DNA of 64,000 bases from Apostichopus japonicus. Its lineage: Eukaryota > Echinodermata > Holothuroidea > Aspidochirotida > Stichopodidae. Below, one piece after another: positions 15,901-28,924 of this stretch. The position numbers were made by a program, and so were the translations under genes. The stretch covers positions 4,007,501 to 4,071,500 of the forward strand of contig NC_092572.1 in the NCBI RefSeq assembly GCF_037975245.1, written 5' to 3'. The notes under the pieces are model-generated. The model saw only the letters and a list, made by a program, of their open reading frames with translations. It did not search any database and was not told the origin of the DNA. Every line of letters begins with the position of its first letter. The first letter of the stretch is position 1.

Positions 15901-16259
15901 GCTTTATTTATTTGTTCACCAAAGTTGAAGACGTGTTTCAAACTTGTTTGCTTTCAAATTATACTGTAAGAATTTTACAATCCGATTATTGTACGCATGC
16001 GTAATGTGCTCAAGTAACCTTCAAAATATTCCATAATTTACTTGTAATAAAACCTTCGGCTGTTCTACCTTCGATGAACCAAAAATATTGCCCTAGGCGA
16101 TATCATTTTATCAAACATTTATCGTAAATATGGTTACGATAATAGTAATGCATCCATCTTATTACAATTATTGTTATTGTTATTTTGTCAATTTATGCAG
16201 CTTACCTTTGCTTGGCTTCTTCCATGTGTTGTATGTGTTATATAATTTAAGCCTAAGTT

Positions 16260-16510
16260 ATGTATGTGTGTATGTATTTTAGATCCTCCTGCAAACAGGA
16301 ACTCGCGAAGAAGCCATCATTGGCTTATCAAAGCCGCAAGCTGACCGAAGTCAGTCTCTTAGATTCATATTTTAACGTCCATGATTATGAATTGTCAATG
16401 GTCAACAACTCTGTAACTGGAAGACATACATTAATCTTGGAGTGACTCGAACTGGGTACCTTATGATTGGAAGACACAGACGTTAACCACTGAGCTAACA
16501 CTCACAACTT
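16260..16510 (-). mobile_element. tRNA-derived SINE, copy 1
   Basis: On the minus strand this begins with a tRNA-like head (A box GCTCAGTGGTTAACG, B box AGTTCGAGTCACTCC) at about 16505-16435. A conserved middle, a hairpin-rich 3' domain and a (TACA)n tail (about 16259-16290) follow. It aligns along its full length with the plus-strand copy at 21734-21970. B-box changes and scattered substitutions suggest an old, inactive copy. Confidence 0.85.
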
Positions 16511-19177
16511 TGCGAGATACAATCAACTGGCGCATAATAATGTATCTATACTAACACAATTTATACATGACTTTATTTAATTATCGTTGAATATTCATAT
16601 CATGATACATAAAGGTCTGTCAAGTTCAAAAATGCGAAATCGTGCAATACCGAGAAATGTTGACTTACAAATGCAAGTTGTTTCATTTTTTGATCATATT
16701 TAATAATTATTTTGCAATTTGTCGTAAAAGTTATGTTTATTGTTTTCCTTTTTATGATTTTGTGTTTTCCGTATTTCGTAAGTGTTATTGCTAAAACATG
16801 AATTATTCTAAGGAAGAAATGTCTTTTCTTACTTTCTTGCTTTTTTTTTTTTTTTTGTATTTTGAAGAAACTGATTAAAATAGGGAATAAATCGTTACAC
16901 TTTACCTCCAACAAAAAGGCCAAGACTTCGCTCAAGGTGATTTCAGAGATGTGCACGAAAAATACAATCAAAGTTATGTAGACCTAATTAATAGATTAAA
17001 AACTTACATAAAACTTAGTTGATACTTTTAAAATTTAATGAAATTATCTGATTGTTGCCTTTACTGTTAAGATGTGATTACTTCAAAATTAAACCTTAAA
17101 CACTTTCATTTCCGTTTTTGCAAATATATATTACAACTTTGACTTTCCATTGATTAAACATCTTACAGCTAAATTTGATACCTGAGGCGTATTAGCCTGT
17201 ATCGATTGCTGGCAAGAGATACCCAACTGCCCCTCTCCAATCAGCCCTATATATTCCGTCTCCTAATTATACCTTTTTCTAGTCATTTGAATATAATACA
17301 ATGGTTCTCGTAATTCGCAAGAGTATTCAATATTTGAGAAAATTCTCAGTTATGAGAGAAATTCACACTGCAGTGATCATTAATTTCTTACAATTAATAA
17401 CATATCATTTTCTTCTGAAGTTTACACCTTCTGAATAGTCAAAAAATGACTCATATTATAACTACGTCTCGAATCAAATGACGTGTAATCTTGACAACAG
17501 ATAAAAACTCATTTCCCGAGAGAGTGGTTATTTAGACACACATCACACACATACAGAGGGAATATTAGAATGAATCACCAATCATCAATTTGAGAGTGAG
17601 ATATCTTCAGTCTTACTTCTCATTGGTATTAAATAATTAAGTTAATAATTAATAATCACCGTCACCTCACCACCCTATATATAAGAACCGTTGCAAACGT
17701 TAAAACAGGTGTTTGGAGTTTTTTTTTTCACCAAGACATTTAATCATAACACATAACTGTATACCCAGGCCCGTGGCTCTTTAAAACATGATGACGGCGC
17801 AGACGGGTCAATCTCCGACCTCCCCACCCCCTCCCCTCCCTCGCATCCACCCTACTCCTGTTGCCCCGGCGGGGCTAAAATATGTCGCGGAAACTTTTAC
17901 CACATGTGTTCGCCGGATTTATCCAGACGTGAAGAAAGGTATCTACAGTTTTCGGAGCTTGCCGGCGTATAATGTTCTTCTTCTTTCGTTTTAACATGAA
18001 GTCATGAGTCGCATCTAGCAGCAATTGTGAGGGTCGAGGGCCTGTTGGGGTGAGTCCTGGTCCTGTACCCATGTTAGAACCTGACTTGAAGGCCTTAACG
18101 TTTGCGTACCGCTGGACTAAAGTAACAAACTAGATTTAATAGATTAACTTGTCGTCCCTGTAATAAATAAAGTACTACTCGAATAGATACAGCTTTAAGA
18201 TCATGTAGCACCATGTTTCTCATCCTGGGCTCCGAAGCCTGACCCCTAGCGGATCCGTGCAACACTGTGGTCGTGGCATGAGAGCCAAGGGATTCGTAGG
18301 GGTGGTGAGGGGGGGGGTCGGCGGCCGTAGCGGGTCGTCGGAAAAGCCAGCCTGGTCCGTCAACAGTTTGTGTATAATGAATTACGTACCACATGTTTTA
18401 ACAGGACTGTCAGAGAAAGTCTACGAATGCCAACTCGGACCAAACAAAAATATGATATTATCAGATATCTTGAAGCTGAGGTCAAAGGTGATACTCCCCA
18501 TGTCTGGGGGTCTTTCAACATGTCCCCATTATTTCTAGGGGTCAGTAAAAAAAAATTTAAGGACCTCGGATGAAACAGGTTTTTACAAACAGTATACTTT
18601 TTCATTCTAACAATAATTTGTCAATTAGTTATTCTTTAAAAAAGGACAATTTTGCTATTCTTCATGAAATATTTAATTTACATTTTCTTTTCTCTTGTGT
18701 TGACGTCATCTTTGTCATTATGACGTCATAGAGTTTGCCATGACCACTTTTGAAACAACTTGACGGGCGCCGCTGGTTAATTTGAATAAATATACACGCC
18801 GATCTATAGACATGATAATGGCACTTCTACTCATATACAGTCAAAATGTCGCTCATATATTTGTTGATTCAAAGACGATTTTAGATAGAATTGATATTTC
18901 CTACTTCAAGAAAACGAAGAAACAAATGCTTGTAAAGTTTCTTGGGCATTTCCTGTTCTCAAGATTTTCAAGATATATTCAAGAAATATTAAAATATTGA
19001 AAATGTCTGAAATGCTTTTTTTCAAGCTAAATTGATATTGTCGTTGACTCCTCTGTTAGAGGCCCTAATGTCAATGTTAATTCATTGATTTATAAATTCT
19101 AAATAACTCAACCAAATGTATTCTTTTAACTTCCTATAATCAGAAGAGCACCCTTTGATGACATAAGACACCTGCAT
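16511..19177. other. Non-coding; paired CRE sites at 18701-18728
   Basis: No supported gene. GC-rich patches with G or C runs lie at 17770-17890 and 18230-18350. Two TGACGTCA palindromes (18701-18708 and 18721-18728) lie 20 bp apart, centre to centre, with no recognised gene downstream. Confidence 0.45.
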
Positions 19178-19385
19178 ATGTCCTTGAAATGTCTTAAATG
19201 CATATTTAAGATGTTACTCGAAACCATACACGTCTACTGTGTTAGTTTAGATGACATGACCTACAATGGTCTCTTTGTTAGATTTAGTATTCCAGTCACT
19301 TTAACTGATGAAGTTCAAATGTTTAAAGGATCATTTCTAGAAGACGTTAAGCGTGATATAGAAATACTACCTAAATAATAGCAGT
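19178..19385 (+). repeat. Diverged dispersed segment, partner at 22028-22130
   Basis: The part at about 19285-19385 aligns with 22028-22130 at roughly 70% by eye, with shared blocks such as CCAGTCACTTTAACTGATGA versus CCAGCCACTTTAATTGATGA and AAAGGATCATTTCT versus AAAGGGTCATTTCT. The 19-kb copy keeps a 66-codon frame ending EDVKRDIEILPK, whereas the 22-kb copy is broken by stops. It may be a decayed retroposon piece or a duplicated exon. No family is recognised. Confidence 0.4.
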
Positions 19386-19419
19386 GATATCTATCGATCT
19401 ACAACATAACACGAACATG

Positions 19420-19500
19420 CTTAAGCATGAAAAGAGCGCTATATAAATCTGGTAAATAATACTAATAATAATAACAATATAAATAATAATAGTAATAACC
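19420..19500 (+). mobile_element. Probable retroposon 3' end
   Basis: GAAAAGAGCGCTATATAAAT followed by a TAATAATAATAA-type tail resembles the common 3' terminus of LINE/SINE families (AGCGCTATATAAAT plus a short A/T-rich microsatellite). The 5' extent is not determined, but it may include the segment just upstream. Confidence 0.5.
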
Positions 19501-21733
19501 CACTTAATTTTGTGTCTTAAGTTATTTTTCATGGATATTCATATTGTACCGTGACGTCATATTTAGAAAGCATACAATATGCCAAAAGTTTTATTAATTA
19601 CAAAGAAACAAAATAATATTATCGTGTTCTAGTCGCATATAAATATTTGGTTAGATAAAAGTCAACCTGTAGCTTGGGCACGAAAAACTTGACCCACTCT
19701 CAAAATCCTTGTGTCCTGACATTAAGAGCAACTGCTGTATCATGATGGCGTTACTTGAAGTGAAATACAGGTCCGTGTTTCAGATGGGGTGCAAGGCGGC
19801 CCGTGACCCCCCCTTTCACCCCTCCCCTTCTGACTAATTTACCCCCTCCCCATCTATACCATCATCATTTCTACAGAACCTTTAATACTTACAGGATGAC
19901 GCCCCTCCTTAAATTGTCAATGTCCTGTTTACGACTATGGTGAAGTCTCATTAAATTATCATTAAAATGTTCACTCTTAATGTCCCTTTAAGTTTAAACC
20001 AGCTGAACCGCGAAGGAGGTGTTTCAATTCTGGAGTAGCACGCCTAGATTTGCTTTTCCCAAACTGAAACAGAATTTAGCCTCTTAATATGCATCAGCAA
20101 CTAATTTACTGCTCTGTAAAGCACATTTATCAGATTCAATCAAATCAGTAACCAAAATGTAAAGTTGCATGAAGACTCCAAAACTAAACTTGTTACTACT
20201 GACATAACATTTGCTAGGGAATTTACACTAGAAAAAATTCAAATGAAGCAAACTAAGATAATATTCACTCGAGCGAGGTTCGAACAAATGACGTAAGATT
20301 CCCAGTACATGCCTTCATCATGATACCCATGAGGTCACTGTTTGAATCCCGTCTTGACAATTTTTTTTTCTTTCTGTTTTAATTTGTTTCTGCTTCGCAG
20401 GTTAGCTTTCCGTTTATGATGATGTACATATGTATCCAGGCATGACACTGTGGTGTTGGGGTTGTACACCGCACCCTCTTTACACCACACCCTCTTTACA
20501 CCACACCCTCTTTCACCCTCACACAAACTTCAAAACTGTTCATAGGTCCAAACTTGCGTTAAGACTTAATTAAGGCCCTGATTTTTAGTCCAATTATGCC
20601 TTAAAAATGCACAAATTCACGTCAATTTCTTTTTGGAGGAGGTAACCATCCCCCCCCCCCGAACTTCTACCTGCCAGTCCCCCTGCTATGTAAACTCCTT
20701 GTTCCGCCCTTTTTGTTTCACTACAACACAGAAAAATAGGCCTATACGGCATATTTCGAAACTGATTAAAAAAAAATCATTGAAAATTCAACTTACAAGA
20801 AGAATGCATTGCCTGCCTTATGTAACGCCGGTCCGAGGACTCGAAATAGACGTATTTAACAGTTAGACATTATTAGACGCGGGGGTCGAGAACATATTAT
20901 AGGTTGTAGAAAGGCTTAGACGAATATCAACAAAAGAAATAATTTAAAAAATCGATCAACTTAAAATACAACACAAGCCTGTTTGAATTGAGAACTACGC
21001 AACATAACTACTCAACATAGCTTAAATTACTATGTAAATCATTAGATGAATATTCACGAACAAAATCCTCGCCACGCCTTCTCATGACAGTTAGAGGTAA
21101 ATGAAGGGATATATCCGAAAGATACTATCTTTCCATGGAAAATAGAAAGCATTTTATTCCCATATATCCTTCCAAACAAAAAGCATTTCCTATAGATATT
21201 TACCGACGAAGTTTTGGATATTTAAGTGTTGAAAGGATATTATTTTAACATAACTGAAGGATCCTGAAGGATCCTGAAGGATCCTTGACCACTACTAAAC
21301 ACATAGCAACAATATCACAAACACGTTAACTGTGGACTATCCTTAACAGATGACAGGATAAACAGGATGTCAGTTATTATTGATATGTCATAGTCCAAGA
21401 GAGAAGGAACATTTGAGATACGTTAATGTTCTTATAGCTACTTCCGTCTTCAAGATATACAGCTTTAATAAATATTAAATCTATTGTATGTTCGGTTAAG
21501 GCTAAATTAACGATGGCTTCTGTTTCACAGTATACAGGCCTATACTTAATGTTAGTGGTACACCGTTGTGGCATATATACATGCCCTTTACTGTACTAAC
21601 ATTATGTGTTCTAATTATTACTCCATAAAAACAACAGAGCACCATTGGACGACATTTGAAACGCTCGACAACTTTTGTTTTGCACATTAAATATGTTCAT
21701 TTCAGCCCATACACCGCATACGTTTTACATATT
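19501..21733. other. Non-coding
   Basis: No gene is supported. It contains a CRE palindrome (19552-19559), C-rich runs (19805-19850, 20650), a three-copy CACCCTCTTTACAC tandem (about 20465-20520) and three direct copies of CTGAAGGATC (about 21256-21284). A tRNA-B-box-like GTTTGAATCCC near 20341 has no supporting cloverleaf. Confidence 0.45.
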
Positions 21734-21970
21734 GGAGTGTTGGCTCAGTGGTTAACGCCGGTGCCTTTCAATCATAAGGTCCCCGGTTCGAGTCACTCCA
21801 AGATCAATGTATGTCGTCCAGTTACAGAGTTGTTGACAATTCATAATCATGGACGTTAAATATGAATGTAAGAGACTGACTTCGGTCAGCTTGCGGCTTT
21901 GATAAGCCTATGAGGCTTCTTCGCGAGTTCCTGCTTACAGGAGGATCTAATATACATACATACATACATT
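21734..21970 (+). mobile_element. tRNA-derived SINE, copy 2
   Basis: The tRNA-like head spans 21734-21800: GGAGTG pairs with CACTCC, the D-arm is GGCTCAGTGGTTAACGCC, and CCTT/AAGG close an anticodon-like loop. The B box is GGTTCGAGTC. The body runs to about 21865. The 3' domain has successive small hairpins: CTGAC-TTCG-GTCAG, the GGCTT/AAGCC region, and CCTG-CTTA-CAGG. The tail is (ATAC)n at 21952-21968. An acceptor-like stem survives, but the linked body and the second copy show a SINE rather than a working tRNA gene. Confidence 0.9.
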
Positions 21971-23400
21971 ACTGAGGATAGTGTGTTGCGTCTGAGAAAC
22001 TGATCTCTAGTAGTCATTGTGTTAACCTAAGTAATCCAGCCACTTTAATTGATGAGCCTAAGATCTTGAAAGGGTCATTTCTCAAAAAGTAAAAGTGATG
22101 TAAAAATACAAACTGGAATAATAGCAATGGTTATATAACAGACTTCAGCAAGTCAAACATAATTAAGAAGTCAAAGTCATTCTCTTTGATGATATAGATT
22201 ACACTCATAAGAGATCCTGACATCACAACGAATATCTCTCTCTATCTATTTCTCTCTGTTACTAGAAGAAATGTCTTCAAGCGACAGTACACATTACTTG
22301 ATATGCTTGTCGTCCAACATACCTTAGGCCTGCAAGGGTGACTCAAGTGTTTTCAATTACAATGAGAGGATGCTAGGTTTTTTTCTTCTTATTTTAGCTT
22401 GTCTGACATTCAGAATACATCCAGACACATTCAGAATAAACACATTCAGAATAAACACATTCAGAATAAATGAATGAGCGTATCCTGATTTTTTTTAATT
22501 TTTTTTTTTTGGTTCAGTATGATGCTTAGTTTGTCCACTCGAAATATTAGACACGGTTCGAAGTAAAAATAAATGTTATTGAAGAGGCCATTTAGTTAAA
22601 CGTCACGTACAGATCGGCAATCTTTACCTCCTGGCCTCACTATATGTAGACCTATACATCATATTTAACTGTATAACTCTCACAATTGTCTCTGCTGTTT
22701 TATTTATTTTCCCCGATTTATTTCCAATTCGTAGAAAATATTTAACTAGTTATTGTCAAGATCACATTTTACTGCAAGACATTTTCATTTATTATACTAT
22801 GGACTGATTGGACTCTTTGAGTTGTACGTATATTCAAATGTTTTCGAAGGATGTTTTTTTATTAAAGGATTCGCGTTCCATACAGCTCACAAAGCTGTGA
22901 CATTGTGTTGGGTATCGCAGTAATAAAATCTTCGGGACACTCATGACGTTGTTTGGACGTAATGGTTACGTTGCAAACCTCTTTGTGCCCTGCACCGTCC
23001 ACCGCCTTTCCTCTCAAACACCCCCCTCCCCCCGATATGAGTGGGTGTACCAAGACGAAAGCGACGAAGTTATTTCATCCACTCTCTCTCCTATAATTTG
23101 CGAGGATATTGAGCCGTAGAGCGAAGGTCCACTTACTCAACCTTTCTCGGTGCGGCTGTTGTATCTCTCGAAAGTGGTCTGACATAGAAATAGGTTAGAC
23201 AACAATGCGTTGGAACGAGTCCAGATGCAAGAATATATGATTTTTTTACTCATCGTCTACATGATGTAGCAATTACTTATAATGAGTGCAATTGGTACAA
23301 ATACAAATTCGATCATACAAGTTATATATATCTTGTATGCAAGGATAATATGTACACCTGAGGCATACGAAATAATATATTTATATGATATGTATATCAA

Positions 23401-23404
<4 letters not shown>
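21971..23404. other. Non-coding
   Basis: It holds the degenerate partner (22028-22130) of the 19.3-kb segment, a short tandem of CATTCAGAATAAACA (about 22418-22470) and a poly-T tract near 22495. No gene is supported. Confidence 0.45.

Positions 23405-23490
<86 letters not shown>
23405..23490. repeat. (TA)n microsatellite
   Basis: Near-pure TA tract, with one CATA interruption and a TATG-rich edge. Confidence 0.95.
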
Positions 23491-23498
<8 letters not shown>

Positions 23499-25735
23499 AT
23501 GCATATGTATATGTACCGTATATGATGTGTATATTACATATATCTATGTCTATATCCATACATTTTTCTTTCGTTCACCGCGCAATATGCATATTTATAT
23601 CACATGCATGCCCATCGGCATTATTGATCAAATTGGTAACGTGTTACTAATCATTTCTCAGTCCGATGTTATTATCGTGGTTTAGAAACTTATTACTTTT
23701 CTTGTTTAAAATTCCAGATATCCACGTTACACGGTTTATTAAGTAAGGGTGAATCACCGAAATGAAGCTATAACACAAGGAGTTCATCTGTGAAAATGGT
23801 CGCTTATTGATTAGCACCGATTTAAAAAAAAATGATAAAATACAAAATCGAAAACAGTTCAAGCTTCTTCTCTTTTCCCCCTTTTTCTTAAAACTTTGAT
23901 GGATTGAAGGGTACTCATGCATTGAGAGCTTGTGCCTCTTAAAAGCTGTTCACTGTTTCATAAAGAATATTCCACAATCAATTAAAGTACGTCTGTTATT
24001 GGCAATTAGAATTTTTTTTTACTTTTTTAATTGAAGGATTTTTCTTTGGACAAGTACAAAATTAGGTCATTTATATCATTTGAAGGAATAAATTTTTGTG
24101 CGACAAAAAAACATGAAGCGAGGACATTACATATTCACCGAGAGGTAAGTTAGGAAATTGTAGTGTCTATAGTCAGCCGTGTGAACGCCAATAGGATAGT
24201 CAACTGAAGAGAAGAAATTGGTGAGGGATGGATTGAAGAGGAGGGGTGAGGGGTGAATTAAAAAGGAGGATGGGGAGAGGGGAGGGATAAAATATAGAAT
24301 TGGCCATCCCTTCACCACCCCGCCCACCCCCCGCTCATCTCCAAATTTGGAAAAATTGTCGATTCTTTTGTCATTTAAATTCTTAATAGTTTATTAAAAG
24401 TGGCGTTTCGAATACTATAAGCTTGCAACATTGTTCGTGCTGAATTTGTAAATTCTTCCCGGGGTTGTGGTGGCGGGGGGGGGGGGGGGGTCTTTACGTC
24501 TCAAATAGTGGATGTTTACCGATCTTGATATATAGCATTGTATCAAGAAAATATGTTGAAACCTAAGCCAACCTTATTCGTAATGCGATTACAATAAGAA
24601 TACGTAAACATGTCATCCAGTATCAAAAAGAACTTCACTTATTCGGTAACTTTAATATCTCTCGGATTTTATGTCTTTTCCCAAAAGTCGAAGGAAATTT
24701 CCAAATTGTGAAATACGAAACCTGAATTTGTCTTGCGTTAGAAATAATATCATATATGCTTATATTCGTGATGCTGTCCCCCCCCCCACCCCCAAAAAAC
24801 AATAAAAACAACAGAAAGAGAGTGAAATTATGAAATTAAATACGATGAAACATATCAGGCCCTGATCGCCTGATATCCATTTGCCTAGATATGAATTTAG
24901 GCAAATATATAATAAAAGACGATATTTCTCAATATAAGATGAAATTTGAATGAACTGGGTCAGCAACAAAAAACAGCTCATAAGCTATGAAAAGGCGTCA
25001 AGAATATATTAAATGATTATCAGGTAATGAAAAGTATATCATATTTCTATATTAGCCAAACAGCTGACAAGAAACTAAAATTGCAATATTCTCTATCGGC
25101 AAAAACGTCACATTTTATTCTAGAGCTTGGTAAGTAATATTTACTAGTTATATTAGGGTAATGGAGAGAGTATGTGTTACATGAGAGCATTTTTATTAAT
25201 TGCATGCCACCTCCTAGATTTATATTCTCATTATTGGTATAATGAGGTGAGCGGTTATGCGATGATAATGACGCGTATAGAAGCTTTAATAAGCAGCTAT
25301 ATAAGAATATGTATGAGGGTACTCAGATTCAATGAATCGAAATAATTTATGCTCTAAAATATAATATATAAAAGAAAATTAATGACTGAAAATTTATGAA
25401 ATTTTGATCGGTGGAAATTTATTGTCAAAAGCTACTAAATTCGTGTCTAAAAATATTAAACTTTTTTATTCTTTTTTACCAGATTCACTACGTGTAACTA
25501 TTGTATTCTTGTATTGTTTTTTCCCCATTCTTTTGTGAGTTCGATAAGAAGTTACTTGTTCTCGCCTGAAAATAGGCAAGATAATTGGCCTACAATTTAA
25601 TGATAAAGCAACAAAAAGAAGACAGCGGACTTTCTTAAAGTTTAAAACATCTGTTTGGATGCAAATTGATGGAGGAAAACAAGGAACCAAGGTATAGAAT
25701 ATACCTACTGACCTACCGTATATGCGGCACCGATA
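23491..25735. other. Non-coding
   Basis: AT-rich, with G/C runs at about 24318, 24474-24491 and 24778-24792, plus a GGGAGGGGTGAGG-type purine patch near 24240-24290. No exon or RNA gene is supported. Confidence 0.5.
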
Positions 25736-26027
25736 CACACAGAGAACACAGTTACTACTGTAAATTTTAAAGTTTTGTACCCAACCAAAAACTGAATCGT
25801 GCTATAAATCGGTAGATTGTGCTGTTAGGATTACAGTAAGAACTGAGGATATGTGTAATCCCAACAAATCCAGTTTGATGCATTTGTCTGAATAACACAT
25901 ATCCTCAGTTCTTACTGTAATCCTAATAGACATGCTATACCGATTTATCAGATTTATCAGCACAATCCAGTATTTACTGTGGTACAAAATTTTTAAGATT
26001 TACAGTAGTTACTGTAATCTCTGTGTG
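25736..26027. mobile_element. Long-inverted-repeat MITE, 292 bp
   Basis: The ends are CACACAGAGA and its complement TCTCTGTGTG. The arms stay complementary with small indels through ACAGTTACTACTGTAAAT, GATAAATCGGTAnnn and a nearly perfect internal block (GGATTACAGTAAGAACTGAG at about 25827, complement at about 25903). A loop of about 40 bp is left. A transcript would fold into one long hairpin. No coding capacity and no clear target duplication. Confidence 0.75.
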
Positions 26028-26124
26028 AATCTGCTGGTCAATGAAACGCAACAGAGTCAGGGGAATTAAAGATAAGCTGAATTAGAAGTGTACCCATTCT
26101 GCAAAACTCGACGTCTGTGAAAGT

Positions 26125-26610
26125 TGTGACCGTTGCAGTTTCAAATCCACCCATGCTGTGGCAGTCAAAAGTGACAGTTTGTATTTCGTGACAGTTGTGA
26201 CTGTGACCGTTAAAGTGTTACCACGATGTGACAGTCATAACGACAGTTTTTAACTTGTGAGAATTTGACATCGATCCATGCTGTGACAGTCAAGAGTGAC
26301 AGTTTGAAGTCCGTGACGGTTGTGACTGTGACCGTAAAAGTGTAACCATGATGTGACAGCTATAACGACAGTTGTGAGAGTTTTGACGTCGACCCATGAT
26401 ATGACAATCAAAAGTGACAGTGTGAAGTTTCTGACATTTGTGACTGTGACCGTTAAAGTGTAACCACGATGTGACAGTTATAACGACAGTTTTAGCTTGT
26501 GAGAGTTTTGACGTCGACCCATGCTGTGACAGTCAAGAGTGACAGTGTGAAGTTTCTGAACAGTGCCGTTGAAGTTATGCCGTGATGTGGCAGTTAAAAA
26601 ATGATAATTT
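26125..26610. repeat. 117-126-bp tandem repeat rich in GTGACAGT
   Basis: About four copies of a unit built from GTGACAGT submotifs. The anchor CCATGCTGTGACAGTC recurs at about 26148, 26274, 26391 and 26517 (spacings about 126, 117 and 126). The last unit is partial and diverged. No open frame runs through it. Confidence 0.85.
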
Positions 26611-28849
26611 AGATCTGAGAGTATGAATTCCAAAGCCATGCTATGACTGTAATACTGAAAACTAACTAATCATAGGGATATATTAAAACACACTATAGTC
26701 ACTCAGTGATAGTTTGCTACTGTTTCTGCATATTGCTTTAAATATCCCAGACACTTCATTGCTTCACAAACACCACTGAAAAGCTTTTAACTGCTATTCT
26801 ACGGAAAGGCAACAGAAATTTTAATTTACCGTGTAATTCTGTTAAATTGTGAATTGGGCAAACGGGAGGACCTCATCATGTCTTAAACTTAAACTCACAA
26901 TACAGATATAAGATTCCAGCAAAGAAGGTTTGACTGTCAGCAAACTCGAGGGAACCATAATTTCCAGAAGAAGAGAGGTTTTTTTGAATAATATTTGCTA
27001 AAGAAGCAAGAATCGAGCACAAATTTACAAACTTGATTAATATTTACCTTAGCCAAACAAAAACCAATCTCGGAGTTTACTGCTTTATCTTTTAGTCGTG
27101 GCCATAGTAGCTGGGAGAACTCACTGAATATTACAGCCGTTGTCATGGTAACCAGGATAGTACAAGTACCGTACTACATAAAGGAAAGCTGGAAGGACAT
27201 TAAAAAAAGTGAGAAAAGTATCATCGAATAAAAAATATAATAAATCAACCATAATTTACTAAAACAGTCACGAACACAGTGAATATGTAGTAAAATAAAA
27301 CTGTTTATTGGTTTACATAAGTCGCATTGATTCAAAGTTTAATTAACTTTGCCCAATAGTTAAATAGATACAACAGTAATAACATTATTCGAGTGCATTC
27401 CTCATTTATAGCAATAAGATGGAACTACGGAAGCGTAGAATAACCATTAGGTTAAGAACTTTATTCCTTTAGCACAATACAGAGCACATATGGCTTCAAG
27501 AAATGCGATGAATTTCACATCTCAAGACATCGAAATAAAATAACAAGGTCGCCCATAATAGATCAAAAATTAAAGCTCTGCTTTATAAATGAACCCATAG
27601 GATTGAAATCATGGACAACTTTAATAACAAAATATTTAAAAGGTATACTACATTTTCTGGATTAAATATTTGTTTTTTTTCCCTGAAGTATGAAAATCTG
27701 ATATCAACTCATAACATCATCAGGTAGAAATTGTGGTTTCCTTTGCGTTTTGTAGACTAAAGAATCATTATTTATTGTGACGTCACAACCTTAACATTCA
27801 AAACTTCAGCCACAAACGTAAGCTTTTTATTATTTGCAATTTATGAACTTGATACTTAGTGATGATCTCAACGGTAATCATTCATTTTTATATCCACCAT
27901 TTTCCCCACGTTTTTGTCTCACCCTTTCTTCCGCTCCTCCCCCACCCCCACCTCCCCATCACCCCAAAATGAAGAAGAAACTCTATCCTGGGAAGCCTTC
28001 TGCATACGAATAATTTTGCATTTGGATCAATACATTGAAGAAGTTTGTAAAATTTCTCACGCATCATAAGTTAAACATTTTAAGGAAACGCTTTCTGTGA
28101 GAATTTGACCTAGGGCTCCCTCTATTTTATATCCCCTAATTGTTATCACCTTTGTTTAACAAGGACAGAAAAATTGCCATTTTGACCAAACGTGTTATCC
28201 GGAGCTTATTTTTCTTTACAATTTGAAGTAGAATTAGAGAAGAACCGCACATTTACTTGGTATTGTATAAATAAAATATCAAATTTCATAAGATTAAACA
28301 TATTTCCGTTAGTGTGGCTCCTTATTACCGAGAACATTTGTAAATGCCCATCAGAAAGAGAAATGTAAATGTACATAATTTAAAAAAATAAATCCTCCAA
28401 ATTATTGAATATTTCCAAAGGTTTAGCGGAAAGCTTAACAGGAATTAGATCTTTGTTAGAAAGGTTTGACGAAACGCAAATACAGATATATCATCACTGC
28501 TAAAAGTTCAAGTTGTTAATATTATTCTTTGAAGTCACATTTGCATATTGATTGCATTAAACATGTAATGAATATGCTAATTAACTTGAAACCCCTTCGG
28601 CAAGATTAGAAAGATCAAACGAACTAAAATGGTCAAGTTGTTGTAACGAATGGCCATCGACAAATATTTCTGGAACTCTGTTGGCCGCAAGACCGGAATC
28701 AAACACCTGCGGGTTATTATAAGAGAAACAACTCATACATCATTATTAGCCCATTATAAGTGTTAATGACAACTGCCCCACACATCTAAGAAATAGGTAC
28801 ACTATAGGCTGTGTTGGTAGGTGTTTTGTCATTGCAGTGCCTGTATATT
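26611..28849. other. Non-coding
   Basis: AT-rich, one CRE palindrome (27778-27785) and a C-rich tract near 27930-27965. No gene is supported. Confidence 0.5.
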
Positions 28850-28865
28850 AATATATATATATATA

Positions 28866-28920
<55 letters not shown>
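28850..28920. repeat. (TA)n microsatellite
   Basis: TA tract of about 70 bp with a single AATG interruption. Confidence 0.95.

Positions 28921-28924
<4 letters not shown>

Noticed and set aside
20270-20355. tRNA- or SINE-like fragment with GTTTGAATCCC
   Set aside because: No A box at the right distance and no foldable cloverleaf.
21734-21800. Functional tRNA gene
   Set aside because: The tRNA-like head continues into a conserved body and (ATAC)n tail shared with 16260-16510, so it is a SINE. The anticodon arm is degenerate.
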